The notes under the pieces: model-generated
Told to the model about the DNA's origin: nothing
Database searches by the model: none
What the model saw: only the letters and a program-made list of their open reading frames with translations
Part shown: piece by piece, positions 9,146 to 16,781 of the stretch
Layout of the letters: the number at the start of each line of letters is the position of its first letter
How positions within the stretch are numbered: position 1 is the first letter of the stretch
Assembly (NCBI GenBank): GCA_963773315.1
Contig: CAVZAF010000002.1
Coordinates: forward strand, 682,001 to 746,000
Length of the DNA: 64,000 nucleotides
Origin: DATKAS01 sp963773315
Lineage (GTDB): Bacteria; Actinomycetota; Acidimicrobiia; Acidimicrobiales; DATKAS01
Direction: 5' to 3'
Translations under genes and position numbers: made by a program

Positions 9146-9997
9146 ATGTCCGTCCAGCAGATCAGGAAGAGCGATCGGGGCGGTGCGTTCGTGCATGCGA
9201 ACGGCATCGACATCCACTACCTCGAGGTCGGGCAGGGCGAACCGCTCGTGCTGCTGCACGGTGGCGTCGTGTCGACCAGCCCGCTGTGGCGCAACCACCC
9301 CTTCGCCTACGCCGACCACATGGAGACGCTGGGACATCACTTCCGAGTGATCGCTCCCGACACTCGTGGTGCCGGCCTCACCGAGCCTGGAGAAGGCGCC
9401 GCGTCGTTCGCCGTCCTCGCCGAGGATGTGCGCGCGCTGATCGACGCGCTCGGCCTCGACCGTCCGATGGTCGGAGGCTTCAGCGAAGGTGGCATCACCG
9501 CGACCGTGCTCGGGCTCACTCATCCCGACTCGGTGCGAGCGATCGTGAACGACGCCGGCTACGACATGTTCAACCCCGAGTCGCCCTCGTTCATGATGAT
9601 GAGGATGATGCTCGGCGGGAGCCCCGACGCGACCGCGGCCGATCCTGACGCGGCGGAACGCTTCTTCTCCGCCTCGCCCGAGATGAAGCACACGCTCGAG
9701 GTGATGAAGGCGGACCACGACGGGCAAGGAGAGGGGTACTGGCGCACGTACATCACGAACGCCTTTCCGCGCACGACCCAGCCCCTGGGCTACACGTTCG
9801 ACGACCTCGGCAAGGTCACCGCTCCGACGCTCGTGCTCGCGGGCGACCGAGACGCGTTCTGCTCCGTCGAGGAGGGTCTCGTGACCTACCGCACGCTGCC
9901 GAACGCGGAGCTCGCGATCCTGCCCAACACCGAGCACCTTCTCACCCCCGCCAAGATCGCGGCGATGATCGAGTTCCTCGATCGTCATCGCGCCTGA
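9146..9997 (+). CDS. Alpha/beta hydrolase
   Basis: Intact, 283 residues, with a good ribosome site (GAGGAG at 9135-9140). Fold motifs in order: LLHGGVVS oxyanion strand, PDTRGAGLT, nucleophile elbow GGFSEGG (S113), acid LVLAGDRDAF, and His in PNTEHLL. The cap (about 140-215) is Met-rich (FMMMRMML). The family includes esterases, C-C bond hydrolases and haloperoxidase-like enzymes; the substrate is not predictable. An 86-base gap separates it from the HD-GYP gene, so it may have its own promoter. Confidence 0.88.
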   Translation: MSVQQIRKSDRGGAFVHANGIDIHYLEVGQGEPLVLLHGGVVSTSPLWRNHPFAYADHMETLGHHFRVIAPDTRGAGLTEPGEGAASFAVLAEDVRALIDALGLDRPMVGGFSEGGITATVLGLTHPDSVRAIVNDAGYDMFNPESPSFMMMRMMLGGSPDATAADPDAAERFFSASPEMKHTLEVMKADHDGQGEGYWRTYITNAFPRTTQPLGYTFDDLGKVTAPTLVLAGDRDAFCSVEEGLVTYRTLPNAELAILPNTEHLLTPAKIAAMIEFLDRHRA

Positions 9998-10015
9998 ACC
10001 GGACGTGGATCTCCG

Positions 10016-10021
10016 TAGTGT
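10016..10021 (+). promoter_or_regulatory. Probable -10 box (TAGTGT) of a leaderless gene
   Basis: TAGTGT fits the actinobacterial TAnnnT -10 pattern and lies 6 bases before the GTG at 10028, with no ribosome site between. This spacing puts transcription start at or next to the start codon. Confidence 0.5.
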
Positions 10022-10027
10022 CGAGCT

Positions 10028-10954
10028 GTGCGAGTCGTTCGGTTCGGGCTGCCGGTCCTTCTCGTCGCGGCGCTCTGCGTCTCGTGCCGCCCGACATCTT
10101 CGGGCGGCACGGCGACCTCGACCGTCGCCGTCGGCCACTCGCAGCGAACGGTCACGGTGGGCGGGACTGAGCGCACTGTGCTGCTCTATCGACCGAACGG
10201 CACGGACCGACGAGCGCCCCTCGTCGTGATGCTGCACGGCGGCTACGGCAGCGCCAGCCAAGCCGAATCGACATACGGCTGGGACGAGCAAGCGGACAGC
10301 GCGAAGTTCCTCGTCGCCTATCCGGACGGGCTGTACCGGTCGTGGAACGCCGGCACGTGCTGCGGGCCGCCCGCCGCTCTGGGCATCGACGACGTCGCCT
10401 TCGTCTCGGAGGTCGTGAGATCGCTCGAGGCCGAAGGCGCAGTCGACCCCGATCGCGTCTACGTCACCGGGATGTCCAACGGGGCCATGTTGGCGTACCG
10501 GCTCGCCTGCTCGACCGACCTGTTCGCGGGGGTCGCGCCAGTGGCGGGCACGATCTTGGTGGACTGTGCCGACGCCACACCCACCTCGGTGCTGCACATC
10601 CACGGCGCTGCCGACAAGAACGTGCCGTACGGCGGCGGGCCAGGGAGCGCGGTCACCGTGGCCGGCGAGCCTCGAGTGAACGGGCCCTCAGTTCCCGCCG
10701 ACAACGCGACGTGGCGTGCCATCGATCACTGTGGCCCGCCCGTCGTGGGCACGAGGGGCGACGTCTCCACCTCGACCGCCCCGTGTCCTGAGGGCCGCAC
10801 CGTCGAGCTGATCACGATCGCCGGAGCCGGACACCAGTGGCCAGGCGCGAAGCCGAACCCAGCGGCCGAACGGCTGCTCGGCACCGATCCGCCGTCGGCG
10901 GCCATCGATGCCACGCAGGCCATCTGGGACTTCTTCGAGGCGCACACCAAGTAG
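10028..10954 (+). CDS. Secreted PHB-depolymerase / feruloyl-esterase-like hydrolase (LpqC type)
   Basis: 308 residues from GTG 10028. The N-terminus MRVVRFGLPVLLVAALCVSC is a signal peptide ending in Cys with a slightly off-consensus lipobox, so it is secreted and possibly a lipoprotein. Catalytic parts: MLHGGYGS, nucleophile VTGMSNGAM (Ser), acid region HIHGAADKNVPYGG, and His in GAGHQWPG. This is the esterase_PHB/LpqC group, which cleaves esters of polymers or aryl esters. It is followed by a YceI-like protein at a 30-base spacing on the same strand, possibly one transcript. Confidence 0.88.
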   Translation: MRVVRFGLPVLLVAALCVSCRPTSSGGTATSTVAVGHSQRTVTVGGTERTVLLYRPNGTDRRAPLVVMLHGGYGSASQAESTYGWDEQADSAKFLVAYPDGLYRSWNAGTCCGPPAALGIDDVAFVSEVVRSLEAEGAVDPDRVYVTGMSNGAMLAYRLACSTDLFAGVAPVAGTILVDCADATPTSVLHIHGAADKNVPYGGGPGSAVTVAGEPRVNGPSVPADNATWRAIDHCGPPVVGTRGDVSTSTAPCPEGRTVELITIAGAGHQWPGAKPNPAAERLLGTDPPSAAIDATQAIWDFFEAHTK

Positions 10955-10984
10955 CGGTGCCGCGGCCGGGGTTGACTGCCCAAG

Positions 10985-11506
10985 ATGGAGGCCATGGCCC
11001 GCTTTCGCATCGTGCCCGACAGGTCAGCAGTCCTGATCCAAGCGAGCTCCAGCCTCCACCCCATCCACACCCGGACCACGGGGTTGGTCGGGTTTCTCGA
11101 GGTCGACCTCCGCGACGGCGTCATCGACATCGCCGCGGATCCGAAGGGTGGGCTGTCTCTGCGCGTCGATCGACTCTCGTCAGGCAACCGCCTCGAGGAC
11201 AGCGAGCTGCAGCGCCGCATCGACGCCCGTCGCCATCCCACGATCGACGGGCGGTTGGTTCACATGTCGAAGGCGAGCGGCGACGGTCGCTATCGAGTCA
11301 CGGGCGACCTCACGTTCCATGGCGTGACGCGCCGCTGCGAGGACGAGCTCGTGATCACGCCGATCGACGACCGCACGCTCCGCGTCGAGGGCGAGTCGTC
11401 GTTCGACATCCGTGACTTCGGGATGGATCCGCCGCGCATCTTCATGCTGCGCGTCCACCCCGACGTCAAGGTCCGCATCGAAGTCGTCGCCGAGAAGGAG
11501 GACTAG
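10985..11506 (+). CDS. YceI-like domain protein
   Basis: About 170 residues. The YceI pattern is clear: FRIVPDRSAVLIQASSSLHPIH at the start, GFLEVDL, then LTFHGVTR and SSFDIRDFGMDPP. YceI folds into a lipocalin-like barrel that binds long polyprenyl-type lipids. No signal peptide is seen, so it may be cytoplasmic. Either ATG 10985 or ATG 10994 could be the start; the GGAGG at 10988 is too close to the second to decide. It ends 13 bases before the convergent SulP gene. Confidence 0.85.
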   Translation: MEAMARFRIVPDRSAVLIQASSSLHPIHTRTTGLVGFLEVDLRDGVIDIAADPKGGLSLRVDRLSSGNRLEDSELQRRIDARRHPTIDGRLVHMSKASGDGRYRVTGDLTFHGVTRRCEDELVITPIDDRTLRVEGESSFDIRDFGMDPPRIFMLRVHPDVKVRIEVVAEKED

Positions 11507-11519
11507 CAATTGTCGCCGA

Positions 11520-13217
11520 TCAGGTCTCTTCGGCCTGGATCGCCGCCAGCGCTTCCTTCACGGTCGGGAAGAAGTGGTCACGGTCGAGCGTCTCGAACAG
11601 CCCGTACCGGAACGTGAGGTCCTGCAGTCGGTCGCGCATCTCTGCAAACGCGACGTGGACGCCCTTGTCGTTGAGCTCGTCGTCGAGCTGCTCGAGCATC
11701 TCTGCGGCGGTGACGTCGATGTCGGTGATCGCCTCGCACTGGAGCACCACCCACCGAGGCCGCCGTTCTCTCACGAGGTGACGGATCTGTCGGCGAAACG
11801 CACCGGCGTTCGCGAAGAAGAGGGGCGCCTCCCACCTGTAGATCACGATCCCCTCGAGCTCCTCCGCTTCGGGGTGCTGCTCGACGCTGTGCCATCCGGC
11901 GAGGTCGGGAACGCGGCCGAGCACCGCGCCGTGCGGCCACCAGCTGTGGTGGAACACGAGCAGCACCGACAGGACGATCGCGATCACGATGCCGGGGAGC
12001 ACCCCGAACACGATCACGCCTCCACTGGTGAGCAGCGACAGCGCGACCGCGCTCGGACGCACCCGCCCGTACTTCCGCAGGAGCGAGATGTCCATCAGCG
12101 AAAGCGCCGCGGCGATGACGACCGCGCCGAGCGCCGACTGCGGGAGGTCCGCGAGGAGCGAGTTGAAGAACAACAGCAGCAAGACCACGATGCCGGCGCC
12201 GACGACTCCGGTGAGCTGGCTCTTCGCCCCTGACTGCTCGGCGACGGCGGTTCGTGACCCGCTGGTCGACACCGCGAAGCCCTGCACGAACCCGGCGGCG
12301 ATGTTGGCCGCGCCGATGCCGATCATCTCCTGGTTCGGTTCGACCTCGTCGCCTCGGCGTGCCGCGAAGCTCGACGCGGTCGCCATCGTGTCGGTGAGCG
12401 ACACGAGCGTGATGCCGATGGCGGCCACGAACAACGGACCCACGTCGTGCACCTCGGTGAATGGGAACGTCGGCGTCGGAAAGCCCTTCGGGAGCGAGCC
12501 GACGGTCGACACTCCCTTGCTGCTGAGGTCGAGCACCGCCGAGACGATCGTGGCGCCGGCGACGGCGACCAACACCGCCGGCACCTTCCGAGTGATCCGC
12601 GGGAGGACGAGGAGCACGAGGAGCACGGCGATGCCAACGGCCAGCGACCTCCCGACCGTCTGATCGAGGTTGGTGAAGAACGCCTTCACCTCTTCGAAGA
12701 ACGTGTCGGCGTCGGTCGAGAACCCGCACAGCTTCGGAAGCTGGCTGACGATGATCGTGATCGCCAGCCCGTTCATGTAGCCGACCTGCACCTCGCTCGA
12801 CAGCAGGTCGGCGACGAAGCCGAGCCGCGCGAGCCCCGCGACGATCTCGATGACCCCGACGAGGAGCGCGAGCATCCCCGCGAGCTCAATCGCCCTTGAC
12901 GAGTTCGCGCCGACGATGACGAGAGGGGTGAGCGCCGCCAAAATCATGGGCGAGATCGATGAGTCGGGGCCGAGGACGAGCACGCGTGATGGGCCGAAGA
13001 TCGCGTATCCAACCAGGCACCCGATGGTCGTGTAGAGCCCGGTGACCGGGGGCAGTCCCGCGAGCTGCGCGTAGGCCATTCCCTGCGGCACGAGGATCGC
13101 CGCCAACACGAGCCCGGCGACGACGTCGGATCGCAGCCATCTCCGCTGGTAATGGCGCGCGACCCCGACTCCGGGAACGAACCGTTCGACTCGCCGCCAC
13201 ATCCCCGTCCCCGGCAT
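11520..13217 (-). CDS. SulP-family (SLC26) anion transporter with STAS domain
   Basis: 565 residues from ATG 13217 (MPGTGMWRRVERFVPGVGV); the frame is open further upstream but that part is not protein-like. The SulP signature begins LVLAAILVPQGMAYAQLAGLPPVTGLYTT, followed by about 12-14 hydrophobic segments and a C-terminal STAS domain (residues about 440-560; VVLQCEAITDIDVTAAEMLEQL). It moves sulfate, bicarbonate or similar anions across the cell membrane, with STAS as regulatory part. Its start faces the MFS gene across 54 bases. On this strand TACGGT lies 9 bases before the ATG and may be its -10 box. Confidence 0.92.
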   Translation of the reverse strand: MPGTGMWRRVERFVPGVGVARHYQRRWLRSDVVAGLVLAAILVPQGMAYAQLAGLPPVTGLYTTIGCLVGYAIFGPSRVLVLGPDSSISPMILAALTPLVIVGANSSRAIELAGMLALLVGVIEIVAGLARLGFVADLLSSEVQVGYMNGLAITIIVSQLPKLCGFSTDADTFFEEVKAFFTNLDQTVGRSLAVGIAVLLVLLVLPRITRKVPAVLVAVAGATIVSAVLDLSSKGVSTVGSLPKGFPTPTFPFTEVHDVGPLFVAAIGITLVSLTDTMATASSFAARRGDEVEPNQEMIGIGAANIAAGFVQGFAVSTSGSRTAVAEQSGAKSQLTGVVGAGIVVLLLLFFNSLLADLPQSALGAVVIAAALSLMDISLLRKYGRVRPSAVALSLLTSGGVIVFGVLPGIVIAIVLSVLLVFHHSWWPHGAVLGRVPDLAGWHSVEQHPEAEELEGIVIYRWEAPLFFANAGAFRRQIRHLVRERRPRWVVLQCEAITDIDVTAAEMLEQLDDELNDKGVHVAFAEMRDRLQDLTFRYGLFETLDRDHFFPTVKEALAAIQAEET

Positions 13218-13271
13218 GGACTGCTCACCGTATGCGGCCTGATGGCCCTGCGTCTGATAGGACCGCGAGTC

Positions 13272-14858
13272 ATGGGGGATGCCGACGCAGCTGCAGGCTC
13301 CTACAACCCGAAGCTCGCGCTCCTGCTCGCGATGGCGATGTTCGTCCTGGTCGTCGACACGTCGCTCATGAACGTCTCGATCTCCGCCGTCGTGCAAGAC
13401 CTCCACACGACCGTCAGCGGCGTCCAGTCCGCCATCGCCCTCGAGGCGCTCGTGTCCGCGGCCTTCATCCTCATCGGCAGCAAGGTCGGCGACCTCTTCG
13501 GGCGCAAGAAGGCATACGTGATCGGCCTGCTCGGCTACATGACGGGCGCGATCGCGATGATGCTGGCGCAGGGGCTCACCGCGATCATCATCTTCTGGGC
13601 GATCATCGGAGGTCTCGGCGCTTCGCTGCTGCTGCCCTCGATGCAGTCGCTCATCCACGGGAACTTCGAGGGAGCGGCGCAGCGCAAGGTCTACGCGCTG
13701 GTCGGTGCATCGGCGGCCATCGCCGCGGCGGTGGGCCCGCTGGTCGGCGGCTTCATCACGACCTACCTGTCGTGGCGGGTTGCATTCGGGCTCGAAGCCG
13801 TCGTCATCCTCGTGGTGCTGTCGGGCATCAAGCTGGTGAAGGACGTCCCGTACACCGGTGAGCGAACGATCGATCCGATCGGTGCCGTGCTGTCCGTGCT
13901 CGGCATGGGCGGCATCGTGCTCGGGATCCTCGCGTGGCAGGAGGGAGCCGAGTCGGTCGCGATCCTCCTCGTGCTCGGCGCCGCGGCGATGGCGACCTTC
14001 GCGATGTGGCTGGTGCGGCGCAAGCGAGCGGGGAAGCCCACATTGATCGATCCTGGGCTCTTCAAGTCGAAGCTCTTCACGTCCGGGATCTCGGGGCAGA
14101 TGCTGCAGCAGATCTCACTCGGCGGGCTGATGATCGCGCTGCCGATCTACCTCCAGATGGTGCTCGAGTACAACGCGATGGAAGCGGGGCTCTCGCTCGC
14201 TCCCTTGTCGCTGAGCATGTTCGCCGTGGCGGTGATCGCGGGGAAGAAGGCCGGGTCGCGGCGCCCGAGCCGCATCATCCGCGCGGGGTTCGCCCTCGTG
14301 ACTGTCGGTGTGGTGCTGCTGCTCCCGATCGTCCCCCGCGCGCACTCGGGCTGGTGGCTGCTGGTGCCGCTCACGATCGCGGGTGCGGGCCTTGGTCTCC
14401 TCGTCTCGCAGCTGAACAACTACACGCTCTCTCCGATCACCGAGGAGCGGGTCAGCGAGGCGGCGGGCGTGAACTCGGCGGGCGGATCCTTTGGCCTCTC
14501 GTTCGGCCTGGCGTTCGCCGGCGCGATCATGCTCGCCACGCTCTCGTTCTCGTTCACTCACATGGCCGACAACAGCGCGGTCCTCCCGCCCGCCGAGAAG
14601 CAGCAGGTCGCGACCGTGCTCGAGGACGATGCCGAGATCATGACCAACACGCAGCTCGAGGAGCTGCTCGTCGGTCAGCCTGCGGACGTGAAAGCCGAGA
14701 TCATCCGGATCAACACCGACGCGCGGAACATCGCGCTGCAGGTGGCACTCATCGTCCCGCTGCTCGCGGCGCTGCTCGGCTTCGCGGTCTCGATGCGGAT
14801 GATGAGGCTCCCGGACCCGGAGCCGTCGGGTGCCGAGGGAATGGTGCTGGGAGGCTGA
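13272..14858 (+). CDS. MFS transporter, 14-segment drug/proton antiporter type
   Basis: About 528 residues. The opening ALLLAMAMFVLVVDTSLMNVSISAV carries the DHA2-type motif D1 (DxTxxNVA-like), followed by GRKKAYVIGLL (motif A) and many hydrophobic stretches. It resembles EmrB/QacA exporters. ATG 13272 is chosen because the hydrophobic start follows closely; ATG 13242 is an alternative. It ends 3 bases before the GTG of the third PhyH dioxygenase, so they are co-transcribed. It may export the product or substrate handled by that enzyme. Confidence 0.9.
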   Translation: MGDADAAAGSYNPKLALLLAMAMFVLVVDTSLMNVSISAVVQDLHTTVSGVQSAIALEALVSAAFILIGSKVGDLFGRKKAYVIGLLGYMTGAIAMMLAQGLTAIIIFWAIIGGLGASLLLPSMQSLIHGNFEGAAQRKVYALVGASAAIAAAVGPLVGGFITTYLSWRVAFGLEAVVILVVLSGIKLVKDVPYTGERTIDPIGAVLSVLGMGGIVLGILAWQEGAESVAILLVLGAAAMATFAMWLVRRKRAGKPTLIDPGLFKSKLFTSGISGQMLQQISLGGLMIALPIYLQMVLEYNAMEAGLSLAPLSLSMFAVAVIAGKKAGSRRPSRIIRAGFALVTVGVVLLLPIVPRAHSGWWLLVPLTIAGAGLGLLVSQLNNYTLSPITEERVSEAAGVNSAGGSFGLSFGLAFAGAIMLATLSFSFTHMADNSAVLPPAEKQQVATVLEDDAEIMTNTQLEELLVGQPADVKAEIIRINTDARNIALQVALIVPLLAALLGFAVSMRMMRLPDPEPSGAEGMVLGG

Positions 14859-14861
14859 GGC

Positions 14862-15680
14862 GTGGGCAGCCTGCACGCGGACGGCACGTACGAGGTCGAC
14901 GACCTCGACCGCAAGACGTTCGCGGAAGACGGGTTCGTGCACCTCCCGGGCGTGCTCACCGAGGCTGAGGTCGCGGACCTCGAGGTCGTCTACGACCGGT
15001 TCCTCCGGCGTGAGATCGAGGTGCCGGGCAAGGACTACTGCGACATGGCCGGCGACTACGGCCGCGAGCCCGAGGACTTCTCGATCGTCAATGTGATGCT
15101 GCCCCGTCGGTACTACCCGGCGTGGCAGGGCAACGTGTACGAGCAGCGCACCGCGTCGATCGCGCAGCAGCTCTGCGGCGACGGCATGACGATCGACTAC
15201 GACCAGCTGCTGGCGAAGCAGCCGTACAAGGACGATGCGATCTTCGCGTGGCATCAAGACATGGCCTATTGGCCCGATACGCCCGATCGCCGCACGGCGA
15301 CGTTCTGGCTCGCGGTCGACGACTCGACCGTGGAGAACGGGTGCATGCGCTTCGTGCCCGCGACGAACTACGAGGCGGCGCTGCGTCCGCACGTGCCGGT
15401 GTTCGGCGGGCGGGGAACCTCACATGCGCTCGGCACCGACTTGCGCGAGGGCGACGAGGTCGTCGTGAAGCCGATCGCGCGCGGTGACTGCACGGTGCAC
15501 AACGAGCGTGTGATGCACGGTTCGGGCGGCAACCTCACTGCGGGCTACCGCCGTGCGTACATCGTCGCGTACCGCTCACACGAGACTGTGCGCATCGAGC
15601 GCGAGCTCGGCTTCACGCACAGTCACAACGACGAGCACGACGTCCTCGACTCGGTTGGGGTCCGCGGTCAGACGACGTAG
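14862..15680 (+). CDS. Phytanoyl-CoA dioxygenase (PhyH) family protein, third copy
   Basis: Intact, 272 residues from GTG 14862. Iron ligands H131 and D133 (AWHQDMAYW) and the distal His in VMHGSGGN (H219), plus Arg in GYRRA, are as in PhyH enzymes. The WHQD and HGSxxN motifs differ from the tandem pair at 3-4.6 kb and look more like the branch that hydroxylates natural products or ectoine-like small molecules, so it is not a recent duplicate. It lies directly behind an MFS exporter and 8 bases before a membrane esterase. Confidence 0.88.
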   Translation: MGSLHADGTYEVDDLDRKTFAEDGFVHLPGVLTEAEVADLEVVYDRFLRREIEVPGKDYCDMAGDYGREPEDFSIVNVMLPRRYYPAWQGNVYEQRTASIAQQLCGDGMTIDYDQLLAKQPYKDDAIFAWHQDMAYWPDTPDRRTATFWLAVDDSTVENGCMRFVPATNYEAALRPHVPVFGGRGTSHALGTDLREGDEVVVKPIARGDCTVHNERVMHGSGGNLTAGYRRAYIVAYRSHETVRIERELGFTHSHNDEHDVLDSVGVRGQTT

Positions 15681-15688
15681 CACCAGCC

Positions 15689-16774
15689 ATGCCTTGGGGC
15701 TACCTGATCACGGTCGCGCTCATCGCGCTCTGCACGGTCTGCGCCGTCGCTCCCTTGCGCCGTCCACCCCGTCTCGGACGCCTCATCTGGATGATCGGGA
15801 TGGTGCCGAACGAGCTCCCGTTCGTCGTGTTCGCCTACCTCGCCGCTGCCACGCTCATCGCGGCGCTGCAGCACGACCTCGGCACCTCGGTCGGGCTCAT
15901 CGGGCTTGCGTTCGCGCTCCTCGCGACGGTCGCGCTCATCGTCATCGTGTGGCGCGCGGTCCGTACCCGAAGCGTGGTTGCGTCCGCGATGAGCGACGCG
16001 CTCGGACTCGACGTTCCCCGCTCGCGACTCGCGATGCTGCACATCCTCCTCGCACCGTTCGTCGTCACTCGTCGCGACGTCAAGCGAACCGCGGACGTCC
16101 CGTATGGAGACGGCGCAAGCCGCGTGCTCGACGTCTACCTGCCGCGCCGCCAAGGCGTCACCGGACCGGTGCTCGTCTACTTCCACGGAGGGGGCTATCG
16201 CGGCGGCGCCAAGAACCGAGAGGCCAGACCGCTCGTCTACCGGCTCGCCAGTCAAGGGTGGCTGTGCGTCAGCGCGAGCTACGCGCTTCGCCCCGCTCCG
16301 TTCTCGGAGTCGTTGGCCGATGCGCATCGCGCGGTCGCTTGGGCTCGTGCCCGCGCACGCGAGCTCGGGATCGAGGCGGCACAGGTCTTCGTCGCCGGCA
16401 GCTCGGCCGGCGGCCATCTCGCGTTGTCCGTCGCGCTGACCGATCCGACGATCGCTGCAGCCGTGTCGCTGTACGGCTACTACGGCACGGCCGAGCATGG
16501 GCAGCCGCTCACGTCACCGCTCGGGTTGGCCGGCCCCGATGCGCCGCCGCTCCTCGTCGCGCACGGCGACAACGACACCTACGTGCCGGTCGAGGCGGCG
16601 CGCGCGCTCGTCACGCGGCTACGAGAGGTGTCTGCGAACCCGGTCGTGTACGTCGAGCTGCCCGGGGCGCAGCACACGTTCGATCTGTTCCGGTCGATCC
16701 GGTTCGAACGGCTGATCGACGGGATCGACGCGTTCACGGGCTGGGTACGAGCCGGCCACACGTCGGCAAGGTGA
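15689..16774 (+). CDS. Membrane-anchored carboxylesterase (HSL-like alpha/beta hydrolase)
   Basis: 361 residues. The first about 95 residues hold three hydrophobic segments (PWGYLITVALIALCTVCAV, PFVVFAYLAAATLIAAL, GLIGLAFALLATVALIVIVW). The hydrolase domain follows: YFHGGGYRGG (HGGG oxyanion hole), VAGSSAGGHLA (Ser nucleophile), VAHGDNDTYVP (Asp), GAQHTFDLF (His). Hormone-sensitive-lipase-type esterases cleave short acyl esters; here the enzyme is fixed in the membrane. Same strand and 8 bases after the dioxygenase. It converges with the CoxL-like gene (7-base gap). Confidence 0.88.
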   Translation: MPWGYLITVALIALCTVCAVAPLRRPPRLGRLIWMIGMVPNELPFVVFAYLAAATLIAALQHDLGTSVGLIGLAFALLATVALIVIVWRAVRTRSVVASAMSDALGLDVPRSRLAMLHILLAPFVVTRRDVKRTADVPYGDGASRVLDVYLPRRQGVTGPVLVYFHGGGYRGGAKNREARPLVYRLASQGWLCVSASYALRPAPFSESLADAHRAVAWARARARELGIEAAQVFVAGSSAGGHLALSVALTDPTIAAAVSLYGYYGTAEHGQPLTSPLGLAGPDAPPLLVAHGDNDTYVPVEAARALVTRLREVSANPVVYVELPGAQHTFDLFRSIRFERLIDGIDAFTGWVRAGHTSAR

Positions 16775-16781
16775 CCGCTGC

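Noticed and set aside
9131..10603. 490-residue minus-strand frame opposite two hydrolases
   Set aside because: Antisense to two genes with complete catalytic triads; no domain seen.
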